The position numbers and the translations under genes were made by a program. Of a stretch of 64,000 bases of DNA, positions 31,922 to 40,563 are shown in pieces. Within the stretch, counting starts at the first letter, position 1, and every line of letters starts with the position of its first letter. Source of the DNA: Defluviitaleaceae bacterium (GTDB lineage Bacteria > Bacillota > Clostridia > Lachnospirales > WRAX01); contig WRAC01000001.1 in NCBI GenBank assembly GCA_009780415.1, forward strand, positions 79,049-143,048, in the 5' to 3' direction. The notes below the pieces were generated by a model. That model had not been told where the DNA came from and did no database searches. It saw only the letters and a program-made list of their open reading frames with translations.

Positions 31922-32983
31922 TTACCGCGGCAAAAACTCAGTTGCCGCGGTTGAACCCGATTCAATAACGCTGACCTTGACGCCCGTCAATAATTCGCCG
32001 CTATGGTTGCCTACGTACAGATAATACTCCCCGTCTAAATTAACATCCCGGCCGGCAGACGGGATTGTATTGATGTAAGGGCCTTCATAGCCATACATAT
32101 AAGTCGTGTAAAAATACCATTGGCCTGACTGAGACACTCTTTCAGCGTATTCACGCCTCAGCCCGGAATATATACGGAAGCCGGAACCGGACTCCGAAGT
32201 CACTTCCACAATGTACGAATTATCGCCGCCCATAACTACCTTTGCGACGGGAAAGGCTTCCCCCGGCGCTATTTCCGCAATATACGCCCCGTCAGAAGCG
32301 GTGCCGTCGCCGGGCGGTGAATGGTTAATCCGCCCGTTCGGATGGAAGGTAGAAAGCGTTACGGTCACATTGCGCAGCCCGTCACTTGGGCTTCCTATGT
32401 AAACATAAAAGCTCCCCTCCTGAACATTGCGCGCCGCGACACCGGCGTTGCTTAACGTGTGGCTTACCTCATAGCCCGGGCTAAGCGTCAGATTGCCCAG
32501 ATACCAGGGGCTGCCGCTCAATGTCATGATATCGCCGTCCTTAATCGCGCCGGCAAAGAACGCTCCGACCGTTTCGGAATATATATGGATTTCGTATTCA
32601 ATATCATCATAAAGCTCTATTTCGGCGATGCGGATCAGCTCACCCGGGGCAATATGGTCAAAGCTCAGGTGAAGTATATTAAGACTCCCCCTCAATTCCG
32701 CCATCTGCCTATATCTTTCTTCGGAAAGCTCTATAAACCTGTCACGTAATTCATTAAGCTCCCTCTCCCTTTCAAGCAGCTCCAGTTCCCTTTCAAGCAG
32801 CTCCCTCTCCCTTTCAAGCAGCTCCCACTGCCTTTCAGATAAGCCGGGCGGCTCCGGCGCGGCTCCGAGCGCCTCAACCTGAGCCGGGCTAAAGTTAAAG
32901 CCGATCAAAAGCCCGGCGGAGACGACAGCCGCCCCGATCAGCCCAAACAGCGCCCTGCCGCTTTTTTTTTGCTTTTTTCCCAA
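31922..32983 (-). CDS. Extracellular C-terminal part of an M56 sensor, split off by a frameshift
   Basis: A 353-residue frame whose beginning (KKSGRALFGLIGAAVVSAGLL) is a membrane helix matching the expected continuation of the M56 peptidase gene that overlaps it by 89 bases. After the helix come a heptad coiled coil (LLERERELLERELELLERER) written by a 21-bp tandem repeat, then a beta-rich region with two similar units (HIYSETVGAFFAGAI..., FRIYSGLRREYAE). There is no good ribosome site; TTG 32983 is the first possible start. I read this as the sensor part of one ~670-residue BlaR1-like protein, joined by slippage on an A9 run or separated by mutation or sequencing error. Confidence 0.7.
   Translation of the reverse strand: MGKKQKKSGRALFGLIGAAVVSAGLLIGFNFSPAQVEALGAAPEPPGLSERQWELLERERELLERELELLERERELNELRDRFIELSEERYRQMAELRGSLNILHLSFDHIAPGELIRIAEIELYDDIEYEIHIYSETVGAFFAGAIKDGDIMTLSGSPWYLGNLTLSPGYEVSHTLSNAGVAARNVQEGSFYVYIGSPSDGLRNVTVTLSTFHPNGRINHSPPGDGTASDGAYIAEIAPGEAFPVAKVVMGGDNSYIVEVTSESGSGFRIYSGLRREYAERVSQSGQWYFYTTYMYGYEGPYINTIPSAGRDVNLDGEYYLYVGNHSGELLTGVKVSVIESGSTAATEFLPR
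32763..32825. repeat. Three 21-bp tandem repeats
   Basis: CTCTCCCTTTCAAGCAGCTCC, then AGTTCCCTTTC..., then CTCTCCCTTTC... again. Each unit writes seven residues of the coiled coil on the minus strand, so copy-number change would lengthen the rod by exactly one heptad. Confidence 0.9.
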
Positions 32984-33929
32984 GAATATTCAAAAACCGT
33001 TGTTTCAGCATGCGTTTCCCTCCAATAAAATTCGTGGTCAGCCGGCTGCGGCAAACCCGGCGGCCCGCGGCCATGTTCAGGAGCATTTCGCTGTATTTCT
33101 TCCGCAAGCCCATGTCCATGCCGTGTACCGTCAGCGTGTCGCAGATGGTCTCTATGTCCTTGTTGGCCTGTTTTATCATAAGGTGGACGGCGGGGTTAAA
33201 CCAATGGATGCTTATCGTTATCATAAGGGCAAGCTTATACCATAAATCCCGGCGCTTGTAGTGCGTCAGCTCATGCCGGAAAATGAAACGCAAGTCCTCC
33301 TCATCACAGCTCAAGTCCGGCAGCAACACGGCAGGCTTTATAAAACCCATAAGCATCGGCGTTTTAATGCCCTTGCAGCGTTTAAGGCCGAGCGCTCTCA
33401 CAATACCCATCCGCCGCGCCGTTTCGTTAAATATTTGCAAATAACCGGGGTCGGGTTCAGGCATACCCCATCTCCGCACAAAGCGCTTGAACATAAGATG
33501 GTTTGCCGCGTGGTAAGCCACGGACAGGAATATCCCCGCAAACCATACAATCCGGATCACGTCGAACAGATTGGCGGAAGACGGGTTGATTGATTCCCGC
33601 GCGGGCTCGGCTGATAAAACCGGAACGCCGCGGCTCACGGTTTCCCCGCCGTCACGCCGGGAGCCGTCCCCCGCCAAACCGGCGGTATTATTAATCCGCC
33701 GTATGTCATAGGAAGAGGCAGCCGCGGGCACCGGCACATGTATCTGAACAGCCGGCCTGGGGATAAACGAGGCGAACGGCAGGCATAAACAGCCCATCAC
33801 CAATATCCACATTAAATAACGCCCGCCCGCGGTATATTTCCTTTCCAAAAACGGCGCCGCGAACAGCAAAAGGATGATGAGCGGCGTTATTATCAGCGAA
33901 ACGCTTGCCAGAGACAGCAACAGCGTCAC
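32895..33929 (-). CDS. BlaR1-like M56 zinc metalloprotease (frameshifted)
   Basis: Membrane-embedded sensor protease. Several hydrophobic helices lie in the first 130 residues; the zinc motif HELTHYKRRDLWYK is near residue 215, followed by the ETICDTL second-site region. Start GTG 33929 overlaps the BlaI stop (GTGA). The end of the frame after ILGKKAKKK is an out-of-frame tail (RQGAVWADRGG...) because of a run of nine A; with one A fewer the frame would enter the downstream 353-residue frame. In such systems the activated protease destroys the BlaI repressor. Ligand unknown; no beta-lactamase gene is adjacent. Confidence 0.8.
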   Translation of the reverse strand: MTLLLSLASVSLIITPLIILLLFAAPFLERKYTAGGRYLMWILVMGCLCLPFASFIPRPAVQIHVPVPAAASSYDIRRINNTAGLAGDGSRRDGGETVSRGVPVLSAEPARESINPSSANLFDVIRIVWFAGIFLSVAYHAANHLMFKRFVRRWGMPEPDPGYLQIFNETARRMGIVRALGLKRCKGIKTPMLMGFIKPAVLLPDLSCDEEDLRFIFRHELTHYKRRDLWYKLALMITISIHWFNPAVHLMIKQANKDIETICDTLTVHGMDMGLRKKYSEMLLNMAAGRRVCRSRLTTNFIGGKRMLKQRFLNILGKKAKKKRQGAVWADRGGCRLRRAFDRL

Positions 33930-34309
33930 TGCGCATCACCCGCTTTTTCATCGATGAAGCTTTTTAACTCGTCAAGGTCGCGCCGCGAAATGCCGTCGCC
34001 GTTATAAAGCGACGCGACGAAGCTTTTCAGCGAATTGCCGTGCAGCCGCTCCAGAAACGACTTGCTCTCGCTTTCCAAATATTCGTCCTCGTTTATGACC
34101 GGGGCGTAATAATTCGTCTTGCCGTTTCTGTAAACGGATAAAAACCCGCGGTCAACAAGTCTGGCCAAAAAATTAAGCAATGTCGTAAGCGCCCAATCCT
34201 TCTTCCCCTCAAGCTTATTCATAATAACCGCCGACGTTGTTTCGCCGCCGCATTTCCAAATAACCTTCATGATTTCCAGTTCCGCGTCCGGAAGCCGTGA
34301 AACCGCCAT
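33926..34309 (-). CDS. BlaI/MecI-family repressor
   Basis: A 127-residue winged-helix repressor. The opening AVSRLPDAELEIMKVIWKCG and the WALTTLLNFLARLVDRGFLS recognition region are the family pattern; the C-terminal half forms the dimer and contains the usual protease-cleavage zone. Start ATG 34309 has GAGGTGGGG upstream. It overlaps the M56 gene by four bases and is preceded by a consensus promoter carrying two TACA-N2-TGTA dyads, so it very probably represses its own operon. Confidence 0.92.
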   Translation of the reverse strand: MAVSRLPDAELEIMKVIWKCGGETTSAVIMNKLEGKKDWALTTLLNFLARLVDRGFLSVYRNGKTNYYAPVINEDEYLESESKSFLERLHGNSLKSFVASLYNGDGISRRDLDELKSFIDEKAGDAQ

Positions 34310-34325
34310 TTGCCCCACCTCATTC

Positions 34326-34376
34326 TACATATGTAAAACATATTATCATTTTACACATGTAAAACGTATTTGTCAA
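34326..34376 (-). promoter_or_regulatory. blaI promoter with two BlaI-type operators
   Basis: TTGACA (34371-34376) and TAAAAT (34348-34353) with a 17-base spacer on the minus strand. Dyads TACATATGTA (34326-34335) and TACACATGTA (34352-34361) match the TACA/TGTA core of BlaI/MecI operators; one covers the spacer, the other the early transcribed region. Confidence 0.85.
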
Positions 34377-34410
34377 TAGGTTTTTGAAATTTTTAAAGAA
34401 AAATTAAATC

Positions 34411-34439
34411 TTGTAATCAAAAGGATTAACGCATATAAT
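34411..34439 (+). promoter_or_regulatory. Promoter of the secreted-protein gene
   Basis: TTGTAA and TATAAT with a 17-base spacer, divergent from the BlaI promoter and about 35 bases away, so the same repressor could influence both. Confidence 0.7.
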
Positions 34440-34478
34440 GAATAAAAAAACGGGGAGGATGGGTTTATCACTAAATCG

Positions 34479-35351
34479 ATGCAAAAACTGATTGTTATTC
34501 CTTTAATCATGCTGCTGTCGCTTGCGCCCGTTGCGGACGCCCGCGCGTCAAGCCCGGAAAGCGGCGGCGCGGATGAGCGGATCATCCGCCTGGCGTCTTA
34601 CGCCAGCATCCTTGGCGGAACGGTTATCCACCACCACCTCAGCCTGGGCGTGGACAAAGGCGCGGCCGATGCCTTCGAGCCGCTGCTTGCCGCCTTCGCA
34701 AACCGCCTGTACGGCTTGGAAACGGAGTTCGGCAAGGTTACGGTGCGTTATGAAGGGGCATTTGACGATATTAACCCCGATGATTTTACCGGCATTGTCC
34801 TGGCATGGAACGGAGACCCTCTGGAGTTTGATTTTACGGCAACCCGAAAGATAAAGCACGGCCGCGGGCGCGATTTAGTCACCGACATCTATTTGGACAT
34901 AACGGTTAACTACGAAAAACCGGGCGTTTACTCATTTACCGGAAAGTACGCGGGCGCCCCGTTCACCTTGTATATAGGAGTTAACTTCGAGCGCGTCGCC
35001 AAGTCTCCGGCGGACCCGGCAAGCTTAACCCACCTGTCCGTAACATATTTGCCCGCGGACGAGGTAAAGGCCCGTCCCGTAACGGACATCTCCTTCCATT
35101 TCGGCGGGGTTCATGAATGGTTCGGCGTGAACGACCTGAGGGATGTACGGCTTACGAACGGCGGTTTAGACGTTCCGTTCGGCTTACACGACTACATTGT
35201 ACGGCATTTTGTGTACGATGGGGACGGAAACGCCTCCGGAACGGTGTTTACGCTGGTTCTTACAAATCCCCTGACAACCCCCGGAGTATACCGTCTATCC
35301 GGGTTTTACGGGGATGAGCGTTTTGATTTAAGCTGGATGCAATTAAATTAG
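34479..35351 (+). CDS. Secreted protein of unknown function
   Basis: A 290-residue protein with signal peptide KLIVIPLIMLLSLAPVADARA and no lipobox. The mature part is beta-rich with two related halves: FTGIVLAWNGDPLEFDF... KPGVYSFTGKYAGAPFTLYI and DVRLTNGGLDVPFGL... TPGVYRLSGFYGDERFDL, suggesting two Ig-like domains. The ORF ATG is 20 bases from GGAGG, too far; ATC at 34467 is at ideal distance (eight bases) and would add Ile/Met-Thr-Lys-Ser to the signal peptide. It is divergent from the BlaI operon and may be its target. Confidence 0.7.
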   Translation: MQKLIVIPLIMLLSLAPVADARASSPESGGADERIIRLASYASILGGTVIHHHLSLGVDKGAADAFEPLLAAFANRLYGLETEFGKVTVRYEGAFDDINPDDFTGIVLAWNGDPLEFDFTATRKIKHGRGRDLVTDIYLDITVNYEKPGVYSFTGKYAGAPFTLYIGVNFERVAKSPADPASLTHLSVTYLPADEVKARPVTDISFHFGGVHEWFGVNDLRDVRLTNGGLDVPFGLHDYIVRHFVYDGDGNASGTVFTLVLTNPLTTPGVYRLSGFYGDERFDLSWMQLN

Positions 35352-35375
35352 AATGACATGGAAAGGAGCCATAAC

Positions 35376-36974
35376 ATGACACGGAGAATTATTTGCGCGG
35401 CTTTGCTAACCGTGATGCTTATTCTGGCGGCTTCCTGCGGCGCGGCGCCCGACCATCCGTTTATGGATGATATACCGTTGATTATACCGTCAATCCCCGC
35501 CGGGGAGACATTCATTTTTCAAAATAATGAATACTCTATAATCGTAAACACCGAATCAATGCTTCCCTATCACTTTTTTAACTACATGGAAGGCTTGTTT
35601 CAGGTTTGCTACGATGCCGGGAATCATTTCGACCACGGGCACGGCTGCCTGAACGTCGGCTTTACCGACACGTACGGCAACGTCATAATACCGCTTGAAT
35701 ACAGGCTCGGCTGGCATGACGAGCTGCACAGCGACGGTTTGGTGCTTTTGGTATCCCATGATTTCAGGTACGGTTATGCCGACGCGTCAGGCGAATTTGT
35801 TATACCGGTTCAGTTCATGCATGTATCCGGTTTTAATGAGGACGGGCTGCTGATAGCCGGAAAAATTTTCGATGACGGTTCGCATGGGTATGGCATTATT
35901 AACAGGGAAGGCGAAACCGTCCTGCCGTTTGAGTATGAATTTCTGACCAATCTATCGGGTGATGCGGTGGTGGTCGCTGAATTCGGCAGCTTTACGACAA
36001 GGTACGGATTGATGGACATTCGCGGCGAAATCATTATCCCTGTCCAATATGAATTTATGCATATAGATATTAACGAAGGCTTAGTACATGTGCAAACAGG
36101 CGGGCACCCAGCCTTTGACTACCCGGACAGGAAGCACGGGGTTTATGACATCGCGGGGAACGTTGTTATTCCCGCGGAGCTGGATTACGCGTTTGTAAGC
36201 AATTTCTTTGACGGGCTGGCCTCCGTAACGCAAATGACCGGTGACCATGTCGTCATTTCCGCCGAACGGGGCTTTACCCAACCCGTCTTAATATACGGCT
36301 ATATCGACAAAACCGGCGCGCTGGCCATACCGATGGATTTCAACCTCGCCAACCATTTCGCCGACGGCCTTGCCTTGGTAGGGGTCTATGAGGATATAAG
36401 CAAGGGCGACGCTATGCTGTACGGTTTTATCGACACGCGGGGCAACGCGGCCGTACCGGTTATATACGCGGACGCGCGGGAGTTCTCCGAGGGGTTGGCG
36501 GCGGTCGGAATCAAAACCGCGGCGGGGATAAAATACGGTTATGTAAACAGGCGCGGCGAAACCGTTATACCGTTTGAATTTGACGCGGCGGAACTGTTCG
36601 GCGGCGGCTTTGCCTGGGTCAGAATCAACGGTATGTGGGGAATGATAGATTCCGCGGGGAACGCGGTAATCCCGCCGATTTATCAAAGCTATAGCAAAGT
36701 GTCGGACGGTTTGGCCGCGGTAAAGTCGCGTAATCTGTGGGAGCTTACGGATTTTTCGGGGAATGTCGCCGTACAGTATTCATTTGAAAGCCTGCATATA
36801 TTTTCGCACGGTCTGGCAATCGTTAGAAAAGACGGCAAATTCGGCCTTATCAACACAAGCGGCGAAATAGTCGTACCCCTTGTATACGACGAAATTCAAA
36901 GGTTCGATGATTTTATTATAGTAAGGGAGAACGGATTGCGGGGAATTTGGAGGATAGTGCCGTCGGAAGAATAA
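35376..36974 (+). CDS. WG-repeat lipoprotein
   Basis: About 532 residues. Lipoprotein signal: basic MTRR start, hydrophobic stretch and lipobox LAASC, so it should be anchored outside the membrane. The rest is at least ten WG (KWG) repeats of about 40-45 residues, each carrying a YG(Y/L/I) turn and a G(E/N)xVIP strand (for example KYGYVNRRGETVIPFEF). Such repeats probably build a propeller for binding. AAAGGAG precedes ATG 35376; the ORF-track start is six codons earlier. It follows the secreted protein by about 24 bases and may share its transcript. Confidence 0.9.
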   Translation: MTRRIICAALLTVMLILAASCGAAPDHPFMDDIPLIIPSIPAGETFIFQNNEYSIIVNTESMLPYHFFNYMEGLFQVCYDAGNHFDHGHGCLNVGFTDTYGNVIIPLEYRLGWHDELHSDGLVLLVSHDFRYGYADASGEFVIPVQFMHVSGFNEDGLLIAGKIFDDGSHGYGIINREGETVLPFEYEFLTNLSGDAVVVAEFGSFTTRYGLMDIRGEIIIPVQYEFMHIDINEGLVHVQTGGHPAFDYPDRKHGVYDIAGNVVIPAELDYAFVSNFFDGLASVTQMTGDHVVISAERGFTQPVLIYGYIDKTGALAIPMDFNLANHFADGLALVGVYEDISKGDAMLYGFIDTRGNAAVPVIYADAREFSEGLAAVGIKTAAGIKYGYVNRRGETVIPFEFDAAELFGGGFAWVRINGMWGMIDSAGNAVIPPIYQSYSKVSDGLAAVKSRNLWELTDFSGNVAVQYSFESLHIFSHGLAIVRKDGKFGLINTSGEIVVPLVYDEIQRFDDFIIVRENGLRGIWRIVPSEE

Positions 36975-36996
36975 AAACGGCATTTTACCGTCAGCT

Positions 36997-38952
36997 TTAA
37001 TAACGTATGGTTTCGATTATATTTTTACCTTGAATCCGCGAGGCGGAATACCGCATTGTAACCCATGTCACAATCAGGACGCCAAGGGAGCATTGGATTA
37101 TCGGCAGCCACGGCATAGGGAAGCCGAGTTCAACAGGCACAGCCAGATACCGGTAAACCGCATATGACCCGGCAACGCCCAGCGGCAAACCGATAACAAG
37201 GGATTTCAAGGAGCATAGTATGCTTTCGAGATTCAGCATACGGCTTAATCCCTCCGGCGTCATGCCCGCGCTCCGCAAAACCGCGAATTCGCGGGAACGG
37301 GAGCGCACGTTTGCCGATATGGTGCTGATTACGTTTGTCAGGCCTATAAGCGTCAGCATAGCGATAAAGCCGTAAATAAAAACCATGATGAGTCGGCCTA
37401 TATCGCGTGTCATATCCATTTGCTCCTGGATATTGAATACGCTCAAATCCCCGAGGCTTTCATCGAACGTAAACATATCACGCAGCACGGCGCCCGCATA
37501 TTCGGTAAATCCCGCCGCGTCCGATGAATTGGCGAACCATACGTACGATAAGGCGTCAAGCGCGGGAACGATGATGTTCACCATACTGTTGCTGACCCAA
37601 AGGATTTCCTTAGGTATTTCGCCTATCGAAAGCACGCCGTGCAAGGTTATGTCAAACTCATCGCCGTAATAATAATTCTTCATGCGTAATGTTTGATTGC
37701 TGAAAATCAATGGGGCGAGTATCTGCCGGCCTTCATCATGATACAGGGTAAACTGATTTACAAGAATATTTGAACCGCGCGGCACTCCCGCCAGCCTGCA
37801 TAAAGCATCATAATTTTCCGCGTCCAAAACGATAAGGCTTGCGAAGATGATGTGTTCCCGATTATCCGGGCCGAGGGGCGGGTCAAGGATTTCCCTCGTC
37901 CTTGAGTTCAGCATTTCAATCGGAACCAGCGCCCGGTACGAGTGATAATCGGCTCCCGCGCCGAATACGTCCGTATCGGGAAACTCACGCATTTTTTCCG
38001 TTATTTCGCCGGCAAGGACGCTGTTAACCGCAACATATTTCCGTTCGATTAATTCCCAATCCTCTATCCGTCTGGCATCATAGTAAGAATAAAATTGCGC
38101 CGCCACATTTATGTCTATGCCGGGGAAGAACACGTTTGTAAGCGTGCCCATCATCATCCCGAACGTGCCGACCACAATAAATAAAACAATGCTGACGGTC
38201 AGCGACACTACCGTTGCGCGAAAATTCCTGCGGCTTCGCTTCAATGACTTGGAAGCCAACACGCCCTCAAACCCGAATAACTTTTGGATAAGCCAATTTT
38301 TGCGGGCTTGCCCCGGCTTGACTTTAACCTCGCCCGCGACGCGTATGGCGTCAATAGCGGTCAGCCCCGCCGCTTTACGGGCCGGAAGCCATGCCGAAAG
38401 GCCTACCGTCATAAATGATATTATTACAGAAAGCAGCAATGCCTGCCACGCGATTACAAAATCCAAAACAAGGGGCTGTTCGCTGACATTGTTAAGCCTA
38501 GTAAGAAAATAATCCACGATGCGAACACCCGTTAAGTTTACAAGCAGCCCTAAGGCTAACCCGGCAGGAATACCGATTAAGCAAAGGTAAACGCCTTCAT
38601 ACATAATCGTTTCCGCAATCTGTTTCTTTGTTGCGCCCACGCTTTTTAAGATTCCGAACTGCGCCGCGCGTTCGCCCGCGCTCACCCGGAAAGCGTTCGA
38701 TACGACGATGACGGACGCGGCGACGATTATGGAAACAAAAACCGCGCTCATGCCGAACAGCATTGAATTATACATATTTATGTAATATTCATTATCGCCT
38801 ATCACATGCCTGAACATAGCGTCGCCGCTCGCCGCGAAGCCAAAGACCGCGGTTATCATTGCGGTGGCGAGTATAATGCCGGCAAGCGTCCACGCGGTGC
38901 GGCCCCGGCTTGATTTTATTTGGCTGTACGCCAATTTTGCCGTCAGCTTCAT
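36997..38952 (-). CDS. ABC transporter permease, FtsX/MacB (BceB-like) family
   Basis: A 651-residue permease. One helix near residues 22-45, then three helices of an FtsX domain near 60-190 (FRVSAGERAAQFGILKSVGATKKQI is its hallmark), a large extracytoplasmic region of about 240 residues, and a C-terminal FtsX domain with SREFAVLRSAGMTPEGL. This is the layout of exporters that sense or remove cell-wall-active peptides. Its start overlaps the ATPase gene by four bases, and a two-component system is encoded upstream, as in bce-type modules. Confidence 0.9.
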   Translation of the reverse strand: MKLTAKLAYSQIKSSRGRTAWTLAGIILATAMITAVFGFAASGDAMFRHVIGDNEYYINMYNSMLFGMSAVFVSIIVAASVIVVSNAFRVSAGERAAQFGILKSVGATKKQIAETIMYEGVYLCLIGIPAGLALGLLVNLTGVRIVDYFLTRLNNVSEQPLVLDFVIAWQALLLSVIISFMTVGLSAWLPARKAAGLTAIDAIRVAGEVKVKPGQARKNWLIQKLFGFEGVLASKSLKRSRRNFRATVVSLTVSIVLFIVVGTFGMMMGTLTNVFFPGIDINVAAQFYSYYDARRIEDWELIERKYVAVNSVLAGEITEKMREFPDTDVFGAGADYHSYRALVPIEMLNSRTREILDPPLGPDNREHIIFASLIVLDAENYDALCRLAGVPRGSNILVNQFTLYHDEGRQILAPLIFSNQTLRMKNYYYGDEFDITLHGVLSIGEIPKEILWVSNSMVNIIVPALDALSYVWFANSSDAAGFTEYAGAVLRDMFTFDESLGDLSVFNIQEQMDMTRDIGRLIMVFIYGFIAMLTLIGLTNVISTISANVRSRSREFAVLRSAGMTPEGLSRMLNLESILCSLKSLVIGLPLGVAGSYAVYRYLAVPVELGFPMPWLPIIQCSLGVLIVTWVTMRYSASRIQGKNIIETIRY

Positions 38953-39632
38953 TGGCGCACCGCCTCGTCACGGAGGATCCGCCCATCGCTGATTGTTATT
39001 ACACGGTCAGCCTGCAAGGCTATGTTTTCGTCGTGAGTAATTATGATCAGGGTCTGGTTAAATCTTTTGTTGGACAGTTTCAAGAGGTCTATAACCTCAC
39101 GGCTGGATTTGCTGTCAAGGTTCCCCGTGGGTTCGTCGGCAAGAATTACCGCGGGGTCGTTAATCAATGCCCTGCCGATAGAAACCCTCTGCTGCTGCCC
39201 TCCCGAAAGCTCGCCGGGCAAATGCCCTGCCCGGTCAGACAGCCCTATGGTTTCAAGGATATATTTTAACTTGCTCGCGTCCGGCTTGCGCCCGTCCAAT
39301 AACCTTGGCAGCATGATGTTTTCTTCGGCGGTAAGCGTATGGATTAAGTTGTAAAACTGATAGATAAGGCCTATATTGCGGCGGCGGAATATTGCCAGCT
39401 CGCTTTCGTTTAATTTGTAAATCTCGTTGCCGTCAATTGTCACCGTTCCCGAAGTCGGGCGGTCAACGCCGCCTATAAGGTGCATGAGCGTGGATTTGCC
39501 GGAGCCGGATGCCCCGATAATCGCCGCAAACTCGCCTTTCTCAACGCTGAAGCTCACGCCGCCCAGCGCCGTGACCACCGTATCGCCTTTCCCATATGTC
39601 TTGTACAAATCTTTCACTTGTAAAACAGCCAT
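38949..39632 (-). CDS. ABC transporter ATP-binding protein (BceA/LolD-like)
   Basis: A 227-residue ATPase: Walker A GASGSGKST near residue 40, signature LSGGQQQRVSIGRAL near 140, Walker B VILADEPTGNLDS near 165 and the switch histidine in IITHDE. Energises the FtsX-type permease encoded next. The family mainly handles antimicrobial peptides and lipoproteins. About 88 bases separate it from the histidine kinase gene on the same strand. Confidence 0.95.
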   Translation of the reverse strand: MAVLQVKDLYKTYGKGDTVVTALGGVSFSVEKGEFAAIIGASGSGKSTLMHLIGGVDRPTSGTVTIDGNEIYKLNESELAIFRRRNIGLIYQFYNLIHTLTAEENIMLPRLLDGRKPDASKLKYILETIGLSDRAGHLPGELSGGQQQRVSIGRALINDPAVILADEPTGNLDSKSSREVIDLLKLSNKRFNQTLIIITHDENIALQADRVITISDGRILRDEAVRQ

Positions 39633-39720
39633 TTTTTACCTCCCCGTGTTTGATGAAGCTATTTTAACAAACCAAAATGACTTTTCGGTGACTTTTTTTA
39701 TGCCGAAAGTGACAATCCGG

Positions 39721-40563
39721 TCACTTAAAGAATTTCAGCGTAAATACAGCGCCTTGCCCATTACCGCCGCCATCTATTTCAATATCCCCGTTTTGCCCCC
39801 GCATTATCGCAAGGGCAAGAGGCAAGCCTATGCCGCAGCCTTTTTCATGGTTGGAGCCTTCAAACCGTTTGAAAAGCTTATAAATTTTATTTTTTTCTAT
39901 TCCATTACCGCTATCCGTAACGGAAATCCACTTGCAGATAGGGTTTGAACCGCATTCTATGCGTATCGCGCCGCCATCAGGCGAAGCTTCCGAAGCATTT
40001 TTAATTAGGTTGGTTAAGGCTTCGCTTGTCCAGCGCCTGTCACAGGGCAATTCCGCGCCATTAACAATTTCTATTCCCTGATTTTTCACATCAAGCAGGA
40101 TTTGAAGCGGTTCAAGCGCAAGGCCGATCAGTTCGTTTGACGGTATGGTTTCTGTTTTAAACTCTACGGCCCCCGCGTCAAGCTTCGCTATTTTAAGCAG
40201 CGCATAGGCAAACCACTCCATACGCGCAAGCCCCGCCTTTATATTCGACAGAAATTCCGTCTGCTTATCCGCGGGCGTTTCGCCTGCGGTGAGGGCGTTT
40301 TCAAGCAGCTCGGCCATAATCATCATTGAGGTGAGCGGCGTTTTAATCTGGTGGGAGATGTTCACAAGGGTATCGCTCATTGCGTTGCGTTCCTTTTGCA
40401 ATATGTCAACCTGTTCATTTTTGCGGTATGCAAGCGTATGGATATCATTTTTGAGTATGCCCCATCCGCCCTCACGATTATCACGCAAATCAACGGATTG
40501 CCCGTCTATGATTTTACGGATATTACCGGACAGTTCCCTTACCTCGCTTTTTTTAATCCACAC
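39721..40563 (-). CDS. Sensor histidine kinase without membrane domain
   Basis: A 280-residue kinase. The phosphoacceptor region is DTLVNISHQIKTPLTSM (His near residue 82), followed by the N box LTNLIKNASEAS and glycine boxes SDSGNGIEK-like and EKGCGIGLPLALAI. It begins directly in the linker (VWIKKSEVRELSGNIRKI), so the two N-terminal membrane helices normal in this BceS-like group are missing. GTG 40563 is the likely start, behind AGGGGG, overlapping the response regulator by 11 bases. It may now be a soluble kinase depending on another sensor, or a truncated remnant. Confidence 0.88.
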   Translation of the reverse strand: MWIKKSEVRELSGNIRKIIDGQSVDLRDNREGGWGILKNDIHTLAYRKNEQVDILQKERNAMSDTLVNISHQIKTPLTSMMIMAELLENALTAGETPADKQTEFLSNIKAGLARMEWFAYALLKIAKLDAGAVEFKTETIPSNELIGLALEPLQILLDVKNQGIEIVNGAELPCDRRWTSEALTNLIKNASEASPDGGAIRIECGSNPICKWISVTDSGNGIEKNKIYKLFKRFEGSNHEKGCGIGLPLALAIMRGQNGDIEIDGGGNGQGAVFTLKFFK

